Assembly (NCBI RefSeq): GCF_021654135.1
Contig: NZ_JAKGSD010000048.1
Coordinates: 1 to 64,000, forward strand
Source of the DNA: Amycolatopsis tucumanensis
Lineage (GTDB): Bacteria; Actinomycetota; Actinomycetes; Mycobacteriales; Pseudonocardiaceae
Reading direction: 5' to 3'
DNA: 64,000 nucleotides
Shown piece after piece: positions 57,990-64,000 of this stretch. The notes beneath the pieces were generated by a model, which ran no database searches, was not told the origin of the DNA, and worked only from the letters and a program-made list of their open reading frames with translations. Both the position numbers and the translations under genes were made by a program. The first letter of the stretch is position 1. Each line of letters starts with the position of its first letter.

Positions 57990-59038
57990 ACACGAACGTG
58001 GGGATCATCGGCCTGGGCCGGTACCTGCCGAGCGAGATGCGGACGAACGAGGACGTCGCCGCACGCACTCCCGGTGTGAACGCGGAGTGGGTCGGACGCC
58101 GGACGGGAGTGCTCACCCGGCACGTCGCCGCACCCGGGGAAGCCGCTTCGGACCTGGCCACACCCGCTGCCGAGGCTGCCTTGTCGGCCGCGGAGCTCGA
58201 CCCCGCGCAGGTGTCGCTGCTCGTCGTGGCGACAACGACGGCCGACGAGCCCAGCCCGGCGACGGCCTGCCGGGTGCAAGCCGCGCTGGGAGCGGTCAAC
58301 GCGGTGTCCTTCGACGTCAACGGGGCCTGCGCCGGCTGGCTGTTCGCGGTCAAGATCGCGCGCGACTGGCTGCGGGACAACCCGACGGGTGGGTACGCGG
58401 TCGTGATCGGCGTTGAGGTGTTCTCCCGGTTCCTGGATCCGGACGACCGTGCCACCGCTGTCATCTTCGGCGACGGTGCCGCCGCGACGGTGCTCGGACC
58501 GGTTCCCGACGGGACGGGGTTCGACGAGATCTGTCTCGGCACCGAGAGCGACCTGGCGGACGCCGTCGTGGTGCCGGGTGGCGGTAGCCGTCTTCCGGCC
58601 AGCCTGTCCACTGTAGAACGCCGTGAGCACACCATCCGGATGGACGGAAGGGCGGTCACCCAGTTCTTCCGGTCCAAGTTCCCGCAGCTGCTGCACGATC
58701 TGCTGGCCGACAACGACCTGAAACTGGACGAAATCGACGCTTTCGCCTGCCACCAGGCGAACCCGGTGCTGTTGAAGGCAGTGGCCGCCGAGCACGGGAT
58801 CGACCAGGAGCGGCTCATCGTGGTGGCCGACCGCATCGGCAACATCGGGTCCGGATGCACACCCTACGCGATCGCAGAGGCGGTGGCCCGGGGACGTTTG
58901 CGGCCGGGCTCCCGGGTGGTCCTCGTCGCGTTCGGCGCCGGCATGACGTGGGGCAGTGCGTTGCTGACCTGGGCGCCGGGCGTTCGGCTGCTGGACGCCA
59001 CCCCCGCCCCTGCCGCCCGTGCCAAGGAGAGTGTGTGA
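57986..59038 (+). CDS. 3-oxoacyl-ACP synthase III-like enzyme 1
   Basis: A 350-residue thiolase-fold protein of the FabH/KAS III group. The Cys-His-Asn triad is intact: VNGACAGWLF, ACHQANPVLL and RIGNIGSGCTP. The last motif departs from the FabH GNTSAASIP pattern (a Cys-Thr-Pro in its place), which suggests an acyl acceptor or donor different from the housekeeping enzyme. It also has a long insertion around 185-215. It is co-translated with its neighbours. It could start the chain from an unusual acyl-CoA or act as an acyltransferase. Confidence 0.82.
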   Translation: MNTNVGIIGLGRYLPSEMRTNEDVAARTPGVNAEWVGRRTGVLTRHVAAPGEAASDLATPAAEAALSAAELDPAQVSLLVVATTTADEPSPATACRVQAALGAVNAVSFDVNGACAGWLFAVKIARDWLRDNPTGGYAVVIGVEVFSRFLDPDDRATAVIFGDGAAATVLGPVPDGTGFDEICLGTESDLADAVVVPGGGSRLPASLSTVERREHTIRMDGRAVTQFFRSKFPQLLHDLLADNDLKLDEIDAFACHQANPVLLKAVAAEHGIDQERLIVVADRIGNIGSGCTPYAIAEAVARGRLRPGSRVVLVAFGAGMTWGSALLTWAPGVRLLDATPAPAARAKESV

Positions 59039-60129
59039 TGACTACTTCCGGTCTCATCGGGCTGGGTATGAGCCTTCCGCCCGACATCGTGCCGAACGAC
59101 AGGTTGATCCAGGACAACGGGCTCGATTCGAGTGACGAGTGGATCCGGACGCGCACCGGGATCAGTGCGCGGCGGATGGCCGACGAGTACACGAGCACCG
59201 GCGATCTCGGCGTCGCCGCTGGTGCCGCGGCCCTCGCCTCCGCCCGGTTCGTGACGGGGGGCGACGTCCGCCCGGACATGGTGATCCTGGCTACGACCAC
59301 GCCGGATCACCGGTGCCCGTCGACCGCGCCGCACATCGCGCACCGCCTGGGCCTCAAGGACATCGCCGCGGTCGACGTCTCCGCCGCCTGTTCGGGGTTC
59401 GTGTACGCGCTCTCCCTGGCCCATGCGCTCGTCGTGGCGGGAACGTACCGGCAGGTCCTCGTCGTCGCCGCGGAGACCTACACGACGACGTTGATCGACC
59501 CGCACGACCGGGACACCGCGATCCTGTTCGGCGACGGGGCAGGGGCGGTCGTGGTGGCCCCCGCGGCGCCAGGAGACCCGGGTGCGATCGAGTCGATCCA
59601 GCTGGGCAGCGACGGCACCGGGCTGGAGGTTTTCCACGTGCCGGCCGGCGGGTCGAGGTCGCCGTTCCGGATGAGCCAGGGCCCGGTCGAGGAGCTGTAC
59701 GTCAAGATGAACGGGCGCGCGCTCTACACCAGCGCCGTCCGCCGGATGACCGCGACCGCCAGGGCCGCGCTGAGCGGAGCGGGCTGGTCGGTCGAAGAGG
59801 TCGACGTGTTCATCGGCCACCAGGCGAACCAGCGGATCCTCGACAGCGTCGCCGAGCACCTCGGTCTTCCACCCGGCCGGCAGCAGGGGAATCTGCGCGA
59901 ACTGGGGAACACGGCCGCCGCGTCGGTGCCACTGGCTGTCGCGGACGCCGCGCTTCGCGGGGCTGCCGGCCCTGGCGACCGCACCCTTCTCGCCGCGTTC
60001 GGCGCCGGCTTCACGTGGGGCTCGGTGGCACTGCGGTTCCCGGCCGCCGTGCCCTACAGCCTCGCCCCGCACGCCGCCGGAGCGCCGGAACCCGCGGCGC
60101 CCGGCCGCCGGGTCGCCACCCACGCTTGA
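59038..60129 (+). CDS. 3-oxoacyl-ACP synthase III-like enzyme 2
   Basis: A 363-residue FabH-like enzyme with the standard triad: SAACSGFVYAL, GHQANQRI and LGNTAAASVPLA. It is closer to classical FabH than its neighbour and has an extra proline/alanine-rich tail of about 25 residues. The start and preceding stop overlap as TGATG. Two divergent KAS III genes side by side imply two separate priming or condensation steps, or a heteromeric enzyme. The ACP gene follows 23 bases later. Confidence 0.85.
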   Translation: MTTSGLIGLGMSLPPDIVPNDRLIQDNGLDSSDEWIRTRTGISARRMADEYTSTGDLGVAAGAAALASARFVTGGDVRPDMVILATTTPDHRCPSTAPHIAHRLGLKDIAAVDVSAACSGFVYALSLAHALVVAGTYRQVLVVAAETYTTTLIDPHDRDTAILFGDGAGAVVVAPAAPGDPGAIESIQLGSDGTGLEVFHVPAGGSRSPFRMSQGPVEELYVKMNGRALYTSAVRRMTATARAALSGAGWSVEEVDVFIGHQANQRILDSVAEHLGLPPGRQQGNLRELGNTAAASVPLAVADAALRGAAGPGDRTLLAAFGAGFTWGSVALRFPAAVPYSLAPHAAGAPEPAAPGRRVATHA

Positions 60130-60152
60130 TCACAGTTCCAGGAGAGGAAGCG

Positions 60153-60383
60153 ATGACCGAACGCTACGAGCAGTTGACCCGGACCCTGGTCGAGAAGTTC
60201 TCGGCCGACCCGGAGCAGATCGACCCCGGCGCCACCCTGGCCGAACTCGGCCTGGATTCGCTCGCGGTAGCCGAGTTGTTCATGAACCTCCAGGACGAGT
60301 GGGATGTGCCGTTGCAGGACGACATCGACTCGATGGAGCTGACCCTCGAGCAGGTGCTGAAGCTGGCCGAGTCGGCGGGATGA
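60153..60383 (+). CDS. Acyl carrier protein
   Basis: A 76-residue ACP. The phosphopantetheine serine lies in LGLDSLAVAELFMNLQDEW (about residue 37). The family's acidic helix II is present. AGGAGAGGAAG precedes the ATG. It would carry intermediates between the two KAS III enzymes, the SDR, the hydratase and perhaps the radical SAM enzyme. It is the last gene of the operon and is followed by a bidirectional hairpin. Confidence 0.9.
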   Translation: MTERYEQLTRTLVEKFSADPEQIDPGATLAELGLDSLAVAELFMNLQDEWDVPLQDDIDSMELTLEQVLKLAESAG

Positions 60384-60388
60384 CGAGG

Positions 60389-60421
60389 GTTCCCGGCCGG
60401 TGGACCTCACCGGCCGGGAAC
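60389..60421. terminator. Bidirectional hairpin terminator after the biosynthetic operon
   Basis: A perfect 14-bp stem, GTTCCCGGCCGGTG (60389-60402) with CACCGGCCGGGAAC (60408-60421), lies between the convergent ACP and TetR genes and overlaps the TetR stop. Confidence 0.75.
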
Positions 60422-61075
60422 ACCCTCCAGGTGCTTCGGGCGCTCGTGGACCCCCACGCTCATCAACGCGATGTCGACGTAGCGCCGGGCGACCTCTTCG
60501 GGTGTCATCGGGCCCGTGGGGTGGTACCAGCGCGCGATGGACTGGCACATGCCGAGCAGGGCGCGGGCCGTCTCGGCGGGCTGCGCCACCGTGAAGATGC
60601 CCTGCACCGTGCCGTCGGTGACGACGCGGACCAGCAGGTCTTCCACTTCCTTGCGGATGGCCGCGTAGCGCTTGCGGTTCGGGGCCGACAGGTAGCGCAG
60701 TTCGACGTCCAGGGTGGCCAGCTTGACGCGGTGCGTCATGTACAGCACGACCGCCTCGATCATGTTCACGAACTGCAGGTCGGGGCGGTCGCCGGCGTCG
60801 TCCACCGCCGCCCGCGCCCGCCACGCCACCTCGAGCGTGCCCTTCTCCAGCAGCGCGACGAACACGCCCTCCTTGTTCTCGTGGTGGTAGTACAGCGACG
60901 GCACCGTCTGGCCGACCCTGCGGGCGATGTCCCGCACGGACGTGCCGTAGAACCCGCGCTCGTAGAACGCCTGGAGCGCCGCGGCCAGCAGGGGGGTCAG
61001 GTCGAGCGGCTCGAAATTGCGCCAGTCGCCCTGCCCGCCCCGCGCGGGGCGGGTCTTCCTCGCTGCTGCTTTCAC
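60407..61075 (-). CDS. TetR-family transcriptional regulator
   Basis: A 222-residue regulator. The N-terminal HTH (ALQAFYERGFYGTSVRDIARRVGQTVPSLYYHHENKEGVF) follows about 30 basic residues. The C-terminal domain (about 95-205) is helical and resembles that of KstR2/FadR-like TetR proteins that sense acyl-CoAs. It is separated by 55 bases from the ABC transporter gene downstream-to-upstream on the same strand, so it may close that locus rather than belong to the ACP operon. Confidence 0.85.
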   Translation of the reverse strand: MKAAARKTRPARGGQGDWRNFEPLDLTPLLAAALQAFYERGFYGTSVRDIARRVGQTVPSLYYHHENKEGVFVALLEKGTLEVAWRARAAVDDAGDRPDLQFVNMIEAVVLYMTHRVKLATLDVELRYLSAPNRKRYAAIRKEVEDLLVRVVTDGTVQGIFTVAQPAETARALLGMCQSIARWYHPTGPMTPEEVARRYVDIALMSVGVHERPKHLEGVPGR

Positions 61076-61130
61076 GCCTGTCCACCCGACTTTCGTCCGT
61101 TGCCGGTGCCTGCCAAGGTTACGCCCCGCC

Positions 61131-62678
61131 TCAGTAGATCGCGGCGTACATGATCTTCTCCTGCGTCGCCTCCGCGCGGCTGAACTCCGCGACCGCGCGG
61201 CCGAACCTGGTGACCAGGATGCGGTCGGACACGGCGAGGATCTCCGGCAGGTACGAGGAGATGACGATAACGGCCTTGCCCTCGTCGGCGAGCGTGCGGA
61301 TCAGGTGGTGGATCTCGTCGATGGCGCCGACGTCGACGCCGCGCGTGGGCTCGTCGAAGATGACCACCTCGGGCTCGGCGACCAGCGACTTGCCGACCAC
61401 GACCTTCTGCTGGTTCCCGCCGGACAGCTCGATGATCTTCGCGTCCGCGTTGATCGCCTTGATGCGCAGCTTCGCCGACCACTCGCCGGCGATGCGCTTG
61501 CGCTGCGAGCCGGACAACAGCCACTGCCTGCGGCCCCGGCGCGAGGCGAGGTAACCGAGGTAGATGTTGTCGGCGACGGTCATCGTCTCGAAGAAGCCGT
61601 CGAGCTTGCGGTCCTCGGTGATGTAGACGATGCCGTCGTCGATCGCCTGCTTCGGCACCCGGTAGCGCACCGGTTTGCCGTTGAGGAGCACCCGCCCGCC
61701 GTGGATCCGGTTGCGTTTCAGTGCGCCGGTGACGATCTTCGCCGTCTCCGTCCGGCCGCTGCCGATCAGCCCGGCGATGCCGAGCACCTCCCCGGCGTAG
61801 GCCGAGAACGACATGTTCTTCACGACGTTGCCGAGGATCAGGTTCTCGACTTCCAGCACCCGGCGGCGCCGGACGTGGCCCTCGCGCGCGGCGGGCCGGT
61901 TCCGCGCCGGCCCGTCGAGCGGCCTGCCCACCATGTACTTGACGATCTCGTCCCGCGACGTCTGCTTCGCGTCCAGGCAGGCCACCCGCTTGCCGTCGCG
62001 CAGGACGGTGACGCGGTTGGCGATCGCGAGCGATTCCTCCAGCGCGTGGGACACGTAGATGATGCCCAGGCCGGCGTCGCGGAGGTCCTCGATCACGTTG
62101 AACAGGTGCAGGGTCTCCTCGGGGGTCAGGCTCGCGGTCGGCTCGTCGAAGATGACGATCCGGGCGCCGGTCCGCAGCGCCCGCGCGATCTCCACCATCT
62201 GCTTCTTCGCCGCGCCGAGGTTGGACACGTAGGCCGTCGGATCGACGTGGAAGTTCATCGACTGCAGCAGCTGCTGGGCCCCGATGTTGAGCGAGCGGAA
62301 ACGGGTCAGCAGCTTTTCGTGGCCGAGCTCGATGTTCTGCGCCGCGGTCATCGTCGGCACCAGGCTCGTCTCCTGGTAGACCATCGCGATGCCGTGGTCG
62401 AGCGCCTCGTGCGGCCGCCGGAACGAGACCTCCTCGCCGCTGATGCGCACCACCCCGCTCGAGTGCTGCACCGCGCCGGCGAGGATCTTGCACAGCGTCG
62501 ACTTGCCCGCGCCGTTCTCGCCGACCAGCGCGTGCACCTCGCCGGCGCGCAGGTCGAAGTCGACCTCGGAGATGGCGTGCACCCCGCGGTAGGTCTTGGT
62601 CACCTTCGCCATGTCGACGAGCAGCGTGCCGTCGCCTGCCGGATCGATGTCCAGCTGCTCCACCAGTGACTGGCTCAT
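61131..62678 (-). CDS. Sugar-type ABC importer, double ATPase subunit
   Basis: A 515-residue ATPase with two fused cassettes like RbsA/MglA. First cassette: Walker A GENGAGKST, signature LGAAKKQMVEIARAL, and Walker B IVIFDEPTASL. Second cassette: the nucleotide loop is GLIGSGRTETAK, the signature is LSGGNQQKVVVGK, and Walker B is VVIFDEPTRGVD. It starts inside the stop of the SMP-30-like gene (ATGA), an uncommon partner. No permease or binding protein lies in the window, but they may continue beyond 64 kb. Substrate unknown. Confidence 0.88.
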   Translation of the reverse strand: MSQSLVEQLDIDPAGDGTLLVDMAKVTKTYRGVHAISEVDFDLRAGEVHALVGENGAGKSTLCKILAGAVQHSSGVVRISGEEVSFRRPHEALDHGIAMVYQETSLVPTMTAAQNIELGHEKLLTRFRSLNIGAQQLLQSMNFHVDPTAYVSNLGAAKKQMVEIARALRTGARIVIFDEPTASLTPEETLHLFNVIEDLRDAGLGIIYVSHALEESLAIANRVTVLRDGKRVACLDAKQTSRDEIVKYMVGRPLDGPARNRPAAREGHVRRRRVLEVENLILGNVVKNMSFSAYAGEVLGIAGLIGSGRTETAKIVTGALKRNRIHGGRVLLNGKPVRYRVPKQAIDDGIVYITEDRKLDGFFETMTVADNIYLGYLASRRGRRQWLLSGSQRKRIAGEWSAKLRIKAINADAKIIELSGGNQQKVVVGKSLVAEPEVVIFDEPTRGVDVGAIDEIHHLIRTLADEGKAVIVISSYLPEILAVSDRILVTRFGRAVAEFSRAEATQEKIMYAAIY

Positions 62679-63796
62679 CGCGCGTCACCCGCCCTCGTGA
62701 TCAGGACCTCGTCGGCGCCGCGGACCGCGACGAACAACCGGTTGCCGTACTGCTTCACCGACGTCACCCCGTGCCGCCGCCCGCCGCCGCGGCTGTGCAT
62801 GCTGCGGACCGGGTAGCCGTCCGCGTCCAGCCGGGTCACCAGCCCGTAGGACCGGGGCGGCGCCCACGGTTTGATCACGCCGAGCTTGCGGATCTGGCCG
62901 CCCTGCAACGGTTCGAGGCCGGAGTCGAGGCCACGCAACGCGGGGCGGATCCACAGGTCAGGTTCGATCGTCCGCATCATCTCCTCGACGTAGTCGCGCT
63001 GGGTGAGCACGAACTCGACCAGCTGGGTGCGCAGCGCGAACACCGCGAGCCAGTACCCGCCGCCCGAGGCCGGGCTGATCCGCCCCGGATAGCCGGGCAG
63101 GTTGTCCCGCAGCACCTCCGGCCGGCCCGGATCCGCCAGCGGGTACCGCACGAGCCGGTGCGACCACGCCTCGCTGACGACGAGCGAGCTCTCGTCGGCG
63201 GCGAGCGTCACGCCGCTGGGATGGGCGAGGCCACGGGCCAGCACCGTGGTGCGCCGGGTCCGCGGGTCGTGCCGCAGGAGCCGGCCCAGTGCGTTCTGCT
63301 CCATCAGGTCGCGGACCCAGTCCCCGCCGTGGTGGCGCGACGAGCCGTCGGTCAGGTAGATCGTCCCGTCGCCGGCCACCACGACGTCGGTCAGGCAGTG
63401 GGTCGGCACCCCGTCGGCGTCGGCGTCGACGAGGACCTCGGTGCCGCCACCCTGGTCGATGCGGACGAGCCCGAGACCCGCCACGCACACCAGCAGCCCG
63501 CCCTCGTGGTCGACGGTGATCGCGCCGGCGTCGCCGGGCACGGTGGCGGCGATCTCGTGGTGGGCGAAGTTCAGCCCGTACCGCCGCACCACCTTGTCGG
63601 CCGTGGTCACGTAGAGCGATCCGAACGCGTCGCGCACCATGTCGTCGGGTTCGGGCAGCTCGTCGATCGACTCCTCGATGCGGTCCAGCTCGTCGTTCGG
63701 GGTGAGCCCGCCGTCCAGCGGCGGGATGGCCCTGGCGCCGGACCGGCCGGGGAACAGGAACTCCTTGACCAGTTCCCACGCTTCTGCTCGTGGCAC
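62675..63796 (-). CDS. SMP-30/strictosidine synthase-like beta-propeller protein
   Basis: A 373-residue protein with repeated beta-blade motifs (for example FGSLYVTTADKVVRRYG, GAITVDHEGGLLVCVAG, GLAHPSGVTLAADESSLVVSEAWSHRLVRYPL) typical of the SMP-30/gluconolactonase/strictosidine-synthase-like fold. No signal peptide is visible. These enzymes often hydrolyse lactones. The GTG start lies 9 bases after the stop of a similar upstream gene. Coupling to a sugar-type ABC ATPase suggests catabolism of a lactone or polyol taken up by that system. Confidence 0.78.
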   Translation of the reverse strand: MPRAEAWELVKEFLFPGRSGARAIPPLDGGLTPNDELDRIEESIDELPEPDDMVRDAFGSLYVTTADKVVRRYGLNFAHHEIAATVPGDAGAITVDHEGGLLVCVAGLGLVRIDQGGGTEVLVDADADGVPTHCLTDVVVAGDGTIYLTDGSSRHHGGDWVRDLMEQNALGRLLRHDPRTRRTTVLARGLAHPSGVTLAADESSLVVSEAWSHRLVRYPLADPGRPEVLRDNLPGYPGRISPASGGGYWLAVFALRTQLVEFVLTQRDYVEEMMRTIEPDLWIRPALRGLDSGLEPLQGGQIRKLGVIKPWAPPRSYGLVTRLDADGYPVRSMHSRGGGRRHGVTSVKQYGNRLFVAVRGADEVLITRAGDAR

Positions 63797-63805
63797 GGTT
63801 CCTCC

Positions 63806-64000
63806 TCAGCTCACCGACGCGTGGTGCGTCTCGCGTGCCTCGCCGGCGGCCGCGGCGGGCGCCTCGCGCAGCTTGATCCGGCCGATGCGGTTGTTCTCCA
63901 GCCCGCCGATGTACAGGTAGCCGTCGTGCTCGCGCATCGACGTGATGGTGGAGTGCTTCTTCCCGCCCGGGTCCCAGTAGGTGTCGAGCACCTCGCCCCG
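63806..64000 (-). CDS. SMP-30-like protein, 3' end only
   Basis: The last ~64 residues of a gene whose start lies beyond the window. The sequence (HSTITSMREHDGYLYIGGLENNRIGRIKL) is the closing blade of an SMP-30/strictosidine-synthase-like propeller, so two related genes are adjacent. A short Ala/Glu-rich tail follows. Confidence 0.7.
   Translation of the reverse strand, partial: RGEVLDTYWDPGGKKHSTITSMREHDGYLYIGGLENNRIGRIKLREAPAAAAGEARETHHASVS

Noticed and set aside
1..64000. tRNA, rRNA or CRISPR arrays
   Set aside because: No regular short repeats with unique spacers and no tRNA-like cloverleaf with conserved T-arm were noticed by eye. A tRNAscan or CRISPR tool run was not possible.

Overview
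This 64 kb window is high-GC actinobacterial DNA: strong G/C third-position bias, many GTG starts, 4-nt ATGA/GTGA gene overlaps, and twin-arginine (Tat) exported enzymes. Gene content (a mycofactocin-type MftD, LutABC, GH78/GH106/GH127 enzymes, HTH-TPR cluster regulators) fits a soil Pseudonocardiales strain such as Amycolatopsis. That placement is an inference from gene content; no rRNA or marker gene is present.

Region 1 (about 1-28.3 kb) is a complete L-rhamnose acquisition and catabolism locus. A LacI-family regulator, cut off at its 3' end by unrelated lower-GC DNA at the window edge, is divergent from one long operon. The operon encodes a rhamnose ABC importer (rhaTPQS), mutarotase (rhaM), isomerase (rhaI), a fused rhamnulose-1-phosphate aldolase/lactaldehyde dehydrogenase (rhaEW), a fucose/arabinose-isomerase-like protein, rhamnulokinase (rhaB), and L-lactate oxidation (lutABC). 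L-lactaldehyde made by the aldolase can thus be carried to lactate and then pyruvate by one transcript. Four exported glycoside hydrolases follow (GH78, two GH106-like, GH127/146-like) and should release rhamnose and arabinofuranose outside the cell. Similar TGAAAC-type palindromes precede the catabolic operon and the GH78 gene, suggesting one regulon. The junctions on both sides of the second GH106 gene have been duplicated in tandem, giving duplicate terminators and tiny fused ORFs.

Region 2 (28.3-31.8 kb) holds a DUF1203 gene, an SDR, a type II NADH dehydrogenase and a decayed restriction-endonuclease-like gene. Region 3 (31.9-38.4 kb) is an operon with DoxX, an ATZ/TRZ-like amidohydrolase, a CaiB-type CoA-transferase, a citryl-CoA-lyase-like protein, LigB- and LigA-like extradiol dioxygenase subunits and a VOC protein, closed by a convergent IclR regulator. 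It looks like an aromatic ring-cleavage pathway whose later steps go through a CoA thioester.

Region 4 (38.4-49.9 kb) is a mix of small units: methyltransferase, sirtuin, DinB, a MerR regulator with a frameshifted MFS gene, a 14-TM MFS exporter fused to carboxypeptidase-regulatory-like domains, a SIR2-like/GAF-like protein that could be an antiphage effector, an isolated MftD, a STAS protein, a TetR/DUF2867/DUF6463 unit, and a degenerate minisatellite.

Region 5 (49.9-60.4 kb) looks like a compact, unusual biosynthetic gene cluster. It has a cobalamin-binding radical SAM enzyme, three or four cluster regulators, an unrecognised protein, a hotdog thioesterase, a ketoreductase-like SDR, an enoyl-CoA hydratase, two different KAS III enzymes and one ACP, with no PKS or NRPS megasynthase. 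Region 6 (60.4-64 kb) begins another sugar-type ABC transporter locus with SMP-30/strictosidine-synthase-like proteins and a TetR regulator; it runs off the window.
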